A stretch of 64,000 nucleotides of DNA from the NCBI RefSeq assembly GCF_026625645.1, contig NZ_CP113056.1, forward strand, positions 372,001 through 436,000, in the 5' to 3' direction. A program made the position numbers and the translations under genes. Source of the stretch: Ancylobacter sp. SL191. GTDB lineage: Bacteria; Pseudomonadota; Alphaproteobacteria; Rhizobiales; Xanthobacteraceae. This document shows positions 37,623-46,426 of this stretch, one piece after another (position 1 is the stretch's first letter; each line of letters begins with the position of its first letter). The notes below the pieces were generated by a model, which searched no databases, was not told where the DNA came from, and saw nothing but the letters and a program-made list of their open reading frames with translations.

Positions 37623-40600
37623 CTACGCCTCCGCGTCTTCCATGATTGTCGATCGGAGCACGTAGCAGCGTACAGACTGCTTAAATCCCGGTAGCCGGTA
37701 CTTGGTTTGGGCCTTCCCGTCGCTGCCAACCTTGAGAAATCCGCGCTTTGCCAGGACTTTGGTGACAAAAGACGCGTCCATTCCGGCGCAGATGTCGGTT
37801 TTCCATGCCTCTGGCAGGACGATGTACTCGCAGCCATTGCTGGCATTACCGACCCGATATCCCACCCGATTGATCACGCGCGTTTCGGCATGGTCTCGCA
37901 CATCCACGATCGGTTCGAACCGCGAGGCGCCGTGCAGTTCGATGAAGTGGCGCACCTGTGCGATGGCGTTCCGCTCTTCCGCTGGCTCGATACCGCCACG
38001 CTGATCCAGCCAGTTGCGGAAGCACTGCGCCGCCGCCCGCATAGCCTCGCCTTCCGGCCAAGGCAGGATACCTGCCTCGCGCGCGATTTCACCAGCAGCA
38101 GCAACCAGGCCGAATCGGGCTGCGACCCGACTGATCTGTCCATCCGCTCCATCAGGACAGTGGGTGCGGACAAACTGATCGCAGAAGGCGCGCGCATCTC
38201 GCTGCACATCGTCGAAGCGCTCCACGACCATCTTGAGAAAGGCGCGACTGGCGTGACCGTAATGTCGGGCGGCTGAGGCCTTCAAATGACGGGAGAAGCC
38301 GTCGGCAGTGTCGAAGCCGTGCAGATCCTCGAACAGCCCGAGACCGCCGCCGGCATCGGCAGGGATGTCGACGATCCTCACCTCCTGGCCGGCAGCCGCA
38401 CGACGACCGCGGCCATCCTCAGCGAGTTTATCGGCAAGGCTGATCTCACCGCTCGACAGGAACAGGACGCGCCAACTCGCGGCAGACCGCGCTTCGCCGG
38501 ATCGTCCAGCCCGCGACTTCCCCGTGCCATTTGCCAGCATGTAGGCGACCGAGCCGGCCTCAGGACCATCGACTTGGCCCATCTCGTCGAGGCAGAGCAG
38601 CGCATCGCAATGAAGTGCGGCAACGCCTTCGAGACCGTTCGTGGTAGCGCGCCATGTGCGCAGAAATCCGTTGAGGCCACCACCGCCCCAAACCGATCCG
38701 CCGACCACGAGCGCGGTGCTCTTTCCGGTTGAGGATCCGCCGCGCAGATGGAAGCCGCCTCCCTCAGCATCGAGCGGATAAAGCAGCGGCGCGGCGAACG
38801 CCGCCGAGATGGCCAGCCCGAGGCGAGAGTTACCGACCGCGTACCGGGCGACGTCTCGTTGCCAGTGCGAGAGACTTCCGGCTGTGCGGAACGGATGATC
38901 AGGCGGCACGGCCGTCTGCAACAGCAACTGTTCGCTGGCGGAGCCAGAGTCTATCGCCTGGTCAACAGTGACATAGGTCCGACCGTGCCAGCCGGTGCGC
39001 GACACGCACCGGGCCTTCTGCTTCGGGCGCTGGGTACAGATAAATTCGTGAAGGTGCTCTCGCGCTTTGTTGCCGGGCGCCGGGATCAATCCCATGCGCA
39101 GCAATTCGCGCCGATACTCCGAACCATCACCCGCCAACAACTCCATGGGCATTGCCCATTCGCTGGAGCGACCATCGCGGTCGAGAACGCGCAGAAGTCG
39201 ACCCCAATTCCGGCCATCCGCGTCACGCGTCTGAGCAACAACGGTCAATGGCGAGCAGAACCAGCGATATTCACGCCGCGACTCGCCCATCTCTTTAAAT
39301 TCGCAGAGCTTGAAGACGCCTGTCGAGTCCGACTTGAATAAAGGTAATACCTCCTCGGCAGCGAGCACCACTTCAGGGTTCAACACGGCATCAACAGTAC
39401 GCTTTTGCCGCTCGTCGAGGTGAAAACGGATCACTTCAGCATCAGTTTTTATCAGGTCAGCCAATGCCTCAGCGGTTACCCCCGCATCGAAAGCATCGAC
39501 GATACCCCACCCGTCGTCAGGGGGAGGCGCATCCCCCAAAATGCCGCCAGCAACGCGGGTGAGATCGAGCGCCTTCACATTGCCTGCGCCAGCCCTGGCG
39601 GATTGATCGGCGATCATATCAGCCCAAGCCTGGCCCTCGCGGCCAATCGTCGGCACCAGGATGATCGACCTGCCGATGATAGGACTGAAGTCCGTCAATG
39701 CGGGCGACTTGGTATCGTGCGCCGTCGTGGTCGCCACCATTTCCGGCATCAGCATCGTTGCCGCCTGAACCGACCATTCGTCGGGGCAGATCAGCACCGG
39801 TGCATCAGGACGCGATAGGATCGCCGGCAAGTTGAACATTGGCCGAGGCGCCGGCATCGGCTTCATGCGCCATGCCGCCCGCTTGCCCGGCCCCAGATCG
39901 CAATAGGTGATGTGCGCAACGTGCTCCGGCTCGACATCGGACGCTCGCCAGCGGGCGACATAGCCCACAAGCTGCCGGGCGGCATCATAATAGGGCCACG
40001 CCCGCTGCGGCTCGCCCCATGCGGGATGCTTGAACCCCATGGCCGGCGCATCGGCAGGCACGGGAACAATCGGCACTCTGGTCGGCGTGGAGGCGGGCTT
40101 GCTATCGGCAGGCTTGGGCTTCCTGTCAAAGCTCCCATCCAGATCTACGAGAACACAATCTTCAATGCGATCCGGCCCTATCGGACTTCCAAAGCCAGCG
40201 TCGATCTGGCGATTTATGACGTCCAGCACATCTCGCTGCGACCAACGTCGCTTCGGATCGCCGTTGATCATCTGCATCCCGGCTGCGAGCAGGGCGCGCT
40301 CCGCATCATCGCGCGCGATTTCGCCCGAGGCGATTCGCTGGCCGACTTTGTAAGCGGCGCTCGCCAATGTGTCCGACTGAGTGCCGGGCGCGGCGCAAGC
40401 GATGCGATCGCATTCGGCATCCAACGCCGCTCGCCCCCAGGCCGTGGTTACCACTGAAGGAGCAGCGATGGTCGATGTGGAAACGGAGACAGTCGAAGGC
40501 GTGGCATCGAAGGGCTGAGCGTCGATGATGGGAGCGCAAGCGGCCAGGAACTCGGCGACCTGTTGCTCGGTAACGGGCACAAGCTCATCGCGGTGCCGAG

Positions 40601-41096
40601 TTTCCGGCGAGCCCGCAGACCACTGATACTCGGCGCCGCTCGGGTGCTGGCCAAGGGCGACGAACTGTTGTCCGCGCCCCAGCACCTCAACGGCGCCATG
40701 CTCGCCACGGATCGCCAGCTTGCGAGGTTCGCCCCCTGCCGCCCGATACAAAAGGAGGAACCTATGGCTGTCGCTCCGATAGCGCACGGGCGCATTGCCC
40801 AGCATGTCCGTTGCTAGCCGCCACACCGCTTCGGCAGTTGCCTCGTCGTCGATATCGGCATCAATTACAGAGAGCCCGTCAGCGAGAATGCCGGTATTGA
40901 GCGCGGCATCCGATATGGCGGCATCAGGGCCAACGCACGCCGGTGGATTCAGCCGGGCGCGATCGGGCCACTTGGCTTCCACCGGCGCCTTCTCGCCGGT
41001 CTTTACCGGGATAGGGCGGAAGCCCTGCGCCCAGACATTCCGGCGTCGCTGTAGGATGTCGCCGAGGTGGGGCGGGTTGGATATTGCCGTGGTCAT
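37623..41096 (-). CDS. PrimPol-DUF927 primase-helicase of an integrated satellite/phage element
   Basis: The protein has 1157 residues. The N-terminal PrimPol (bifunctional primase/polymerase) domain, about 1-190, carries the Asp metal motif LSVIDADIDD. A linker follows, then a degenerate TOPRIM-like domain near 420-530: the usual catalytic EG-E segment reads ICPDEWSV and the DxD is replaced by PTIG. The DUF927 helicase region follows, with Walker A RGGSSTGKSTAL near residue 800 and Walker B LLCLDEMGQ. A winged-helix-like tail ends it. It should prime and unwind for element replication. The start was set at the ATG 41096; an in-frame TTG at 41105 is the alternative. It lies between the AlpA/hypothetical genes and the iterons/terminase gene, all on the minus strand. 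Confidence 0.88.
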   Translation of the reverse strand: MTTAISNPPHLGDILQRRRNVWAQGFRPIPVKTGEKAPVEAKWPDRARLNPPACVGPDAAISDAALNTGILADGLSVIDADIDDEATAEAVWRLATDMLGNAPVRYRSDSHRFLLLYRAAGGEPRKLAIRGEHGAVEVLGRGQQFVALGQHPSGAEYQWSAGSPETRHRDELVPVTEQQVAEFLAACAPIIDAQPFDATPSTVSVSTSTIAAPSVVTTAWGRAALDAECDRIACAAPGTQSDTLASAAYKVGQRIASGEIARDDAERALLAAGMQMINGDPKRRWSQRDVLDVINRQIDAGFGSPIGPDRIEDCVLVDLDGSFDRKPKPADSKPASTPTRVPIVPVPADAPAMGFKHPAWGEPQRAWPYYDAARQLVGYVARWRASDVEPEHVAHITYCDLGPGKRAAWRMKPMPAPRPMFNLPAILSRPDAPVLICPDEWSVQAATMLMPEMVATTTAHDTKSPALTDFSPIIGRSIILVPTIGREGQAWADMIADQSARAGAGNVKALDLTRVAGGILGDAPPPDDGWGIVDAFDAGVTAEALADLIKTDAEVIRFHLDERQKRTVDAVLNPEVVLAAEEVLPLFKSDSTGVFKLCEFKEMGESRREYRWFCSPLTVVAQTRDADGRNWGRLLRVLDRDGRSSEWAMPMELLAGDGSEYRRELLRMGLIPAPGNKAREHLHEFICTQRPKQKARCVSRTGWHGRTYVTVDQAIDSGSASEQLLLQTAVPPDHPFRTAGSLSHWQRDVARYAVGNSRLGLAISAAFAAPLLYPLDAEGGGFHLRGGSSTGKSTALVVGGSVWGGGGLNGFLRTWRATTNGLEGVAALHCDALLCLDEMGQVDGPEAGSVAYMLANGTGKSRAGRSGEARSAASWRVLFLSSGEISLADKLAEDGRGRRAAAGQEVRIVDIPADAGGGLGLFEDLHGFDTADGFSRHLKASAARHYGHASRAFLKMVVERFDDVQRDARAFCDQFVRTHCPDGADGQISRVAARFGLVAAAGEIAREAGILPWPEGEAMRAAAQCFRNWLDQRGGIEPAEERNAIAQVRHFIELHGASRFEPIVDVRDHAETRVINRVGYRVGNASNGCEYIVLPEAWKTDICAGMDASFVTKVLAKRGFLKVGSDGKAQTKYRLPGFKQSVRCYVLRSTIMEDAEA

Positions 41097-41197
41097 TTGA
41101 GGCAAGCCTTCGACGCGAACCGCAGCTTTGCAGCGCGCGCTAGGAGTTCAATCGGTGTCGCGCTGGGGATGGCCGGAATATGTCCAGCCATTCAATG

Positions 41198-41764
41198 TCA
41201 GCGCGGAGCGATAGGAGGCGGGAAGACCGTGATAAAACCGTAGAAGCCCCTGCGCTGGCAGAATTCGAGCGCAATTGAGACGGCAGTATCGCGCGACATA
41301 CGCTCAACGATCGGCTGCCATGTCCCCAGTGTCGTTGCCACTAATGCAGACCAGCTGCTGTCGCTATCGACGACAGGCAAGATTACGATCGCTGCCCAGA
41401 CGGTTTTCTTGGGATCTCGCACCAGGCATTTGATCGTTACAAGGGCTTCCACCCCCGTTGCTGCAAGCTGGTCGAGCTTACAGAAAGCGTGCTGAACCGC
41501 GGCTTGGAACGTCCGCTTCTCTAAGGAAGAGTGCTTCGAGCTGAAGCTCCACCGATCGGCCCCACTGAGAGCAGCGTGGGGCGCGACGTGCAGTTTACAC
41601 TGGGGATCTGCCTCGGGAAGGATTGCACCGAACTGCCGAACAAGATCGGCTTCTTGCAAGTCGATCACGGCTGGGATTTTTTCCCATGGGATGCATCCGC
41701 CAAGATCGTCCTGATTACCCCGCTCCGTGCTGCAACGCGGGCGGGGCTTTAATCTGTGTTCCAT
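41198..41764 (-). CDS. Hypothetical protein of the satellite element
   Basis: The protein has 188 residues. It has no signal peptide or membrane helix. The start is basic (MEHRLKPRPRCSTERGN); the middle contains AALSGADRWSFSSKHSSLE and the C-terminal half FCQRRGFYGFITVFPPP. It lies 12 bases after the AlpA-like gene and 101 bases before the primase gene, on the same strand, so it belongs to the element's replication or regulation operon. I do not recognise its family. Confidence 0.65.
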   Translation of the reverse strand: MEHRLKPRPRCSTERGNQDDLGGCIPWEKIPAVIDLQEADLVRQFGAILPEADPQCKLHVAPHAALSGADRWSFSSKHSSLEKRTFQAAVQHAFCKLDQLAATGVEALVTIKCLVRDPKKTVWAAIVILPVVDSDSSWSALVATTLGTWQPIVERMSRDTAVSIALEFCQRRGFYGFITVFPPPIAPR

Positions 41765-41776
41765 GCCCGCCTCCCG

Positions 41777-41959
41777 TCACTTGCTCGGGACGCGGGAGGG
41801 AAGATTGGCGACGAATGCTTCCAGGTCACTGCGAAGGATGATCGTGCGTGCGCCGAGCTTCTTGGCCGGCAACCGCCCAGATTTGATCATGTCGAAGATC
41901 GTCGTGCGGCCGATGCCACTGGCCTTTACCGCCTCGGGGATCGAAAGAGAAACCGTCAT
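41777..41959 (-). CDS. AlpA/excisionase-like helix-turn-helix regulator
   Basis: The protein has 60 residues: MTVSLSIPEAVKASGIGRTT then IFDMIKSGRLPAKKLGART, ending in an Asp-Leu-Glu helix. This is the MerR-like winged helix of the excisionase/AlpA family (recognition helix then wing RLPAKKLGARTIILRSDLEAF). In P4-type and PICI satellites AlpA-like proteins activate element transcription or excision, and they sit at the head of the primase operon, as here. The start at 41959 is chosen to match the family; an in-frame Met at 42037 would add 26 non-conserved residues. Confidence 0.8.
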   Translation of the reverse strand: MTVSLSIPEAVKASGIGRTTIFDMIKSGRLPAKKLGARTIILRSDLEAFVANLPSRVPSK

Positions 41960-42066
41960 GTCTGTCTCGCATCGTTGGCGAGCCGGCTGGATACGCGCCG
42001 GCTCGCAGGGAACGATGCAGAGAGTGGCGCAATTCAAATCGGAGACGTGAACGGAAAGGCCAGAAA

Positions 42067-42726
42067 CTATTTCCGGCCTTTGAGAGCAGTCATCACCCTG
42101 CTCGCCCGAGTCCTGATCGTGCTTTCAGCGGGACTGCCGGTAGCGTCAGGATCAAGGTGGTCGCGAATTAGCTTTTCTATGCCCGCCTGGCCGCGGTCGG
42201 GCAAACCGTCAGGATGATTAGCTCTCACGATGAGGGATATCAACGCGCCCTCCCAATCGTATTCGCGCGGTCGACCTACGCGCTTACCACCCTTAGGTGC
42301 CATATCAGTGGTGGCTGTGGAAAACATCGCACAGGCCTCGACCTCCTCCTCATCAAGGCAAACCCCCTCAAACACAAAAGAAATATACTCGCCTCTCCAC
42401 CCCCTTTGGATAGAAATTATTTCTCTTGTGTCGACAATATCAATCTCAATGCGAGATTTTTTCCATTCAATTTTTGGATCAAGAGAAATTAGCAATTCAA
42501 TCCCATTTATCTCTCTATCATCAAAACTCCATGAATCTCTTTCATTAATCGTTGGCGGTAAGCCATCATCGATTGATTTTGGTGAGTGTATGCCGACGTA
42601 ACCCGAGTTCGCGTAAACCCTCAACTCTCTGCTTGATATATAGCTTTTCAATAACCTCCTAGAGTGTTCAATCGGCTGAGAATTTCTATTGAACATCCTG
42701 ACGGCTTCCTCTAGCGGGATTTTCAT
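42067..42726 (-). CDS. Hypothetical protein, AT-rich gene
   Basis: The protein has 219 residues and starts MKIPLEEAVRMFNRNSQPIE. The N-terminal two thirds (beta-rich, ELLISLDPKIEWKKSRIEID and YISFVFEGVCLDEEE) are encoded by DNA clearly richer in A and T than the surrounding genome, pointing to recent transfer. The C-terminal part, GRPREYDWEGALISLIVRAN plus an ESTIRTRASRVM helix, is GC-richer and resembles putative DNA-binding tails found in phage and island proteins. It lies upstream of the AlpA-like gene on the same strand. Its function is unknown. Confidence 0.6.
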   Translation of the reverse strand: MKIPLEEAVRMFNRNSQPIEHSRRLLKSYISSRELRVYANSGYVGIHSPKSIDDGLPPTINERDSWSFDDREINGIELLISLDPKIEWKKSRIEIDIVDTREIISIQRGWRGEYISFVFEGVCLDEEEVEACAMFSTATTDMAPKGGKRVGRPREYDWEGALISLIVRANHPDGLPDRGQAGIEKLIRDHLDPDATGSPAESTIRTRASRVMTALKGRK

Positions 42727-42803
42727 GACGTCGTTATATCCACTTTTTCTTTGTCATCTTTCAGCACTTTCCGCCCGACAGGGCCGTAGCGCGGCTCACA
42801 TTC

Positions 42804-43076
42804 TCACCGCACCTTTGGAGCAATGCTCACTCTAGCTGGCCAGCGCTTGCCCCGCTCATCAAGCGCAGCATCGATCATCCGCTTGAGTCTCAGAATTTCG
42901 TCGAAGGTCAAACGCCTTGCTGCGTCAAAGCCATCTCCATTCTCGCCCGCGAGCCATTCGAACTACATCTCGATCTGCGAAAATAAGCATTCCGGCGCGA
43001 TCCGCCGCCTGGAAACGATGAAGCGGAATTCCAAATCGTCGACACCAGAACAGTGGCGAAGGGTGATGTCAGCCAT
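42804..43076 (-). pseudogene. Possible broken small gene with an in-frame stop
   Basis: On the minus strand an open segment starting MADITLRHCSGVDDLEFRF ends at a TAG (42963-42965). The same frame continues for 52 codons of protein-like sequence (FEWLAGENGDGFDAARRL, then DEILRLKRMIDAALDERGK) to a TGA at 42804-42806. Codon use and amphipathic composition on both sides of the stop look like one gene interrupted by a nonsense change. No family is recognised, and the two parts could also be unrelated. Confidence 0.3.
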
Positions 43077-43287
43077 GGACGCCTCCATGAGCTGCGAGGG
43101 CGACTTCCGCGCTTGCCACCGCTTGGAACACGCCGGGCTCCTCGAAGGCCAGAGCGTCACGGATCGCATCGGTGCAGAGGAACGCCGTGACGGCCCCCAC
43201 CAGCGCAAGTGGCGCGTTCTGCTTGCGGATCGCGAGCACCTTGCGGTGGAAGACTGCGAACACCTCGCAATCAGCCTGATTGGGCAC
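43069..43287 (-). CDS. Small hypothetical protein in the degraded end of the element
   Basis: The 72-residue frame (MPNQADCEVFAVFHRKVLAI then RKQNAPLALVGAVTAF) has reasonable composition and slightly overlaps the possible broken gene downstream on the same strand. It has no clear ribosome binding site and no known family. It may be a real small island gene or chance. Confidence 0.3.
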   Translation of the reverse strand: MPNQADCEVFAVFHRKVLAIRKQNAPLALVGAVTAFLCTDAIRDALAFEEPGVFQAVASAEVALAAHGGVHG

Positions 43288-43313
43288 CTGGATAACTGCC
43301 GTTCCCCTCGGCG

Positions 43314-43499
43314 GGCGACCAGCTCCTCTTCCAACTCATCAGCCGCCTCGATGAACAGACCTCGGTCATCGTCATCACCAACCTCGCCTTCGGTGAATGG
43401 CCGTCCGTCTTCAGCGACGCCAAGATGACCACCGCCCTTCTTAACCGCCTGACACATCACTGCGAAATCGTAGAGACTGGCGACGAGAGCTGGCGCTTA
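43314..43499 (+). pseudogene. IstB (IS21-family helper ATPase) C-terminal remnant
   Basis: The plus strand reads [20 protein letters not shown], then [20 protein letters not shown] and [20 protein letters not shown]. This is the unmistakable end of IstB, the AAA+ partner of IS21-family transposases (sensor-1 TTNLAF and the [15 protein letters not shown] block). Nothing before it encodes the Walker motifs and no istA is present, so only the last third of the gene survives. It marks an old IS21-type insertion and deletion at the far edge of the satellite region. Confidence 0.8.
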
Positions 43500-43627
43500 A
43501 GAATCGCACCTGACCGCCCCCCCAACGGGTTCCCCCGGTGGGCGCACAGGCGCCTCCCGTCCCCTCCTATGCGCCACTCCGCGGGATAGGATGTCAGCCA
43601 TACGACGATCGGATGTAGCCCCATGGG

Positions 43628-44410
43628 TCAGATGTCGATCAATCCGCGATAGATTGCGATGGCGACCGCGTGGGTGCGGTTCTCGGCGCCGAGCTTGCGC
43701 ATCGCATTTCGCATATGCGTCTCCGCCGTCGCCTCAGAGACGCCCATGATGTCGGCGGTTCCGGAGGTCGTCTTGCCGCGGGCCGCCCAGGCGACCACCT
43801 CCCGCTCCTTGTCTGACAGGGGTGCCGGTTCGGTCGCGGCGCGCACCGCGCTGCCCCCAAAAGTCGATGAGCGCGGCCGAAAGTCGGCCCGCTTCAGCTC
43901 CACCGCCCGCTGCATCCAATAGATCATCACCACATGGAGCTCGTGGCGCTTGAGCTTGAACGTCGTCATGAACCGCTGCAGTCGGTCCTTCCAGAAAAGA
44001 ACGACCAGGCAGGAGTAAAGGCGACCGATCTCATCGGTGAAATGGAACGGAATGACCAGCCCCTCCGACCAGCGATGATCGGCGGCAGCCTCCATGAGCT
44101 TGACCGCGCCGGGCTTTCTGACCCCGAGCTGCGGAGGGAGCGCGAGCGAGCCCCAGGAGAACGGCATATTGCTTCTGCGGGCGCTGGCGACCCACAGATC
44201 GGAATGAACGAACCGGTTGCCCTGATAGTCGGCCTCCCAGGCCTTGCCGGATGTGCCGTCGGTAAACGGCATGTCCAGGTGCGGATGGCCGGTGTCCATG
44301 AAATTGAAAGCCGCAAAGCCGTAGTTTTCGATAATTGTCTGCAGCGTCGTGCGAAGTTCGTCATAGCTCTCGCACGCCTCGATCGCACTGATGCTCTCTT
44401 CGATGTGCAT
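43628..44410 (-). CDS. LuxR-family quorum-sensing transcriptional regulator
   Basis: The protein has 260 residues. The N-terminal autoinducer-binding domain contains KAWEADYQGNRFVHSDLWV and PFSWGSL, with the conserved Trp, Tyr, Asp and second Trp of the pheromone pocket; the Pro that usually follows the Asp (HSDP) is Leu. The C-terminal GerE helix-turn-helix (PLSDKEREVVAWAARGKTTS then MGVSEATAETHMRNAMRKLG) binds DNA. The start was set at 44410, where MHIEESISAIEACES begins. It is divergent from luxI with an inverted repeat between, so it should sense the signal that LuxI makes. Confidence 0.9.
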   Translation of the reverse strand: MHIEESISAIEACESYDELRTTLQTIIENYGFAAFNFMDTGHPHLDMPFTDGTSGKAWEADYQGNRFVHSDLWVASARRSNMPFSWGSLALPPQLGVRKPGAVKLMEAAADHRWSEGLVIPFHFTDEIGRLYSCLVVLFWKDRLQRFMTTFKLKRHELHVVMIYWMQRAVELKRADFRPRSSTFGGSAVRAATEPAPLSDKEREVVAWAARGKTTSGTADIMGVSEATAETHMRNAMRKLGAENRTHAVAIAIYRGLIDI

Positions 44411-44423
44411 GAAGTGCCCAAAC

Positions 44424-44439
44424 TCACGGATTCCCGTGA
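44424..44439. promoter_or_regulatory. Inverted repeat in the luxR-luxI intergenic region, candidate lux box
   Basis: TCACGG and CCGTGA are perfect six-base arms around ATTC. The 16-base site lies 14 bases before luxR and about 65-80 bases before luxI, a position suited to activation of luxI and feedback on luxR. The sequence does not match the Vibrio lux box itself, so the assignment rests on symmetry and location. Confidence 0.45.
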
Positions 44440-44503
44440 TTGCCCGCTTTGAGTGTGTCCAACACCTTGTCCCGCATTGAAGCATCAGGGGGCAGGTGCC
44501 GAT

Positions 44504-45145
44504 ATGCAACGTCCGGGCCGAAGATTACACGCTGTCATCTTTATGGAAAATGACGACCCAGAAAGTTTTCAGGCATTCAGCCGCTTCCGGCATTTCTATT
44601 TTGTAGAACAGTTGGGCTGGCCTCTTCGGGCTGATGACGGTCACGAGAGGGATGAGTTCGATGGCGGGGACGCCATCTACTGCGTCCTTTTCGAAGAGAA
44701 TGAGGTCATCGGCGGCTGGAGGGCGCTTCCAACTGAAGGTCCCTATCTCGGCGCGACCGTCTTCCCGCAGCTCGCCACGCTGGCGAGCTATCCGCGGCGA
44801 CCGGATGCATGGGAGGTGACGCGCCTCGGCGGCACACGGCATCAGGCGCTGACCTATGGGCTCATGTTCCACTTCGCGCAGCAGAAACAGGCTCACGCCC
44901 TGGTGGCGGTCGTCGACACCGCCCATGAGCGGCTCCTGCGCCGGCTGGGCATCCGGACACGGCGCTACGGACCGCCCCAGCAGGTCGGGTTCACGACACA
45001 CGGCCGCTCCATTGAGGCGGTCGCCGGTGAGATCCCGATGGAAGATCAGGACCCGGGCGTCATCAACCGGTTTCTCATGCGCAACCACACGGTGGACATA
45101 GCCGATGCAACACTGGCTCTCAGATCTGCAAGCATTCCGTCGTGA
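44504..45145 (+). CDS. LuxI-family autoinducer (acyl-homoserine lactone) synthase
   Basis: The protein has 213 residues. The family's invariant positions are present: Arg and Phe in RFRHFYFVEQLGWPL with its Trp, the DEFDGGDA Asp pair, the Arg in GGWRALPT, and the Glu and Arg in WEVTRLGG. These form the SAM and acyl-donor site. It makes an N-acyl-homoserine lactone or aryl/acyl variant; the acyl group cannot be predicted. AGGTG lies before the ATG at 44504. The P450 gene begins 41 bases before its stop in another frame, so the two are translated together. Confidence 0.9.
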   Translation: MQRPGRRLHAVIFMENDDPESFQAFSRFRHFYFVEQLGWPLRADDGHERDEFDGGDAIYCVLFEENEVIGGWRALPTEGPYLGATVFPQLATLASYPRRPDAWEVTRLGGTRHQALTYGLMFHFAQQKQAHALVAVVDTAHERLLRRLGIRTRRYGPPQQVGFTTHGRSIEAVAGEIPMEDQDPGVINRFLMRNHTVDIADATLALRSASIPS

Positions 45146-46397
45146 CGCACTCGGCCTGTTGAGCGAGAGGGGGCGCAGCGCCACCGAGCCTTTCGTCCGG
45201 CTGCGACTGGCTCCATTCCCGGTTTACCTTGTCACGGATCCCGATCTGGTGAAGCCCATCTTGAAGATGGATGAGGTCGAGATCGACAAGGGTCGCCTCA
45301 TCTACAAACTGCGCGCCATCGTCGGAAAGAGCTCGCTGACCACGAGCGGGCCGGACCAGAAAGAACGCCGGGCGACCCTGCACAGGCAGATCGCCCGGGG
45401 GACCGCATCCACCTATGTGCCGCAGATATCGGCTCTGGTGCGCGGGACCTTCGCGCGTCTCCTCCGCGAGGACAGCTTCGACGCCCATCAGGTCAGCGCC
45501 GCGCTGGCCCTCCGCATCATCGCCAATGTGCTGTTCGGCGAGGGCGTGCTGTCGAGCGGCGATGAAGCGGCCCTGCTCAACGCCGTTAAGCTCGTCGAGG
45601 ACGACCTCGCCGAAGGCATGTTCCGGATTGGTCCACCGGCGCCCTGGACCTGGTTCAGCAACCGCCGGCGGCTGCGCACCGCGCGGACCATTATGGCATC
45701 CGTGGTGCGGCGGACCCGGGCAAGAGCCACCGCGAGCAGCCTGCTCGCGTCACTGAACGGACTCGGCCTCTCGGACCGCGACCTCGAGGACGAGGTGCTC
45801 ATGATCCTGCTCGCGGGACACCACACGACCGGCAGTGTCGCGGCCTGGCTGCTCTACCATATCGCCGCCGATGCCGAGCTGGCCCGGTCTCTCGCCAAAG
45901 AAGCCGCACGCTGCACCGGTCCCGGCGGTGAGCTCCGTGCCAGCGACCTGCCGACAGCGTCGGTCAGCCTGGGTGTGGTCCGCGAAGTTCTCCGGCTCTA
46001 TCCGGCGGCCTGGTGGTTCTCGCGGGAGGTTAAGGCCAGCAAGGTCGAGATGGCCGGTCATACCTTCCGGCGCGGGACTTCTCTCCTGATCAGCCCGTGG
46101 CACATGCACCGCGACGCCCGCTTTTGGCCGGAGCCGGAGCGCTTTGATCCCTCAAGGCAACCGACCAGCCGGGCCTATATTCCATTTGGTGCGGGACCGC
46201 GGGCCTGTGTCGGCCTGGGCATGGCCATGCTCGAGCTTCAGGTCATCGCGCTCGAACTCGCGGCGGCCTTCGAGGCCGACGTACTGATGCGGGCGCCACC
46301 TGACGCTCCGAAGCCGTCCATCACATTGGTACCGCCGACCCTCACCTTGTCGCTGAAACCGCGATGCCCCGTCGCCCTGGGTAGCGCCGCCGCATGA
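45105..46397 (+). CDS. Cytochrome P450 coupled to the LuxI gene
   Basis: The protein has 430 residues. ILLAGHHTTGSVAAWLL is the oxygen-activating I-helix (A-G-x-x-T-T), EVLRLYP the ExxR motif, ERFDPSRQ the meander, and YIPFGAGPRACVGLGMAM the heme-binding loop with its Cys ligand. All elements of a working soluble bacterial P450 are present. The start lies inside luxI (41-base overlap), so its expression follows the autoinducer synthase. It may oxidise the signal or its acyl precursor, or make a quorum-controlled metabolite; this is inference. No dedicated ferredoxin is adjacent, but fpr is in the window. Confidence 0.92.
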   Translation: MQHWLSDLQAFRRDALGLLSERGRSATEPFVRLRLAPFPVYLVTDPDLVKPILKMDEVEIDKGRLIYKLRAIVGKSSLTTSGPDQKERRATLHRQIARGTASTYVPQISALVRGTFARLLREDSFDAHQVSAALALRIIANVLFGEGVLSSGDEAALLNAVKLVEDDLAEGMFRIGPPAPWTWFSNRRRLRTARTIMASVVRRTRARATASSLLASLNGLGLSDRDLEDEVLMILLAGHHTTGSVAAWLLYHIAADAELARSLAKEAARCTGPGGELRASDLPTASVSLGVVREVLRLYPAAWWFSREVKASKVEMAGHTFRRGTSLLISPWHMHRDARFWPEPERFDPSRQPTSRAYIPFGAGPRACVGLGMAMLELQVIALELAAAFEADVLMRAPPDAPKPSITLVPPTLTLSLKPRCPVALGSAAA

Positions 46398-46426
46398 AAG
46401 CACGACTAAACCAGGGGGAAAACGAC

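Noticed and set aside
37623..41096. Plus-strand frames within the primase gene as separate phage genes
   Set aside because: They are discontinuous shadows; the minus-strand gene is continuous with Walker A and B motifs.
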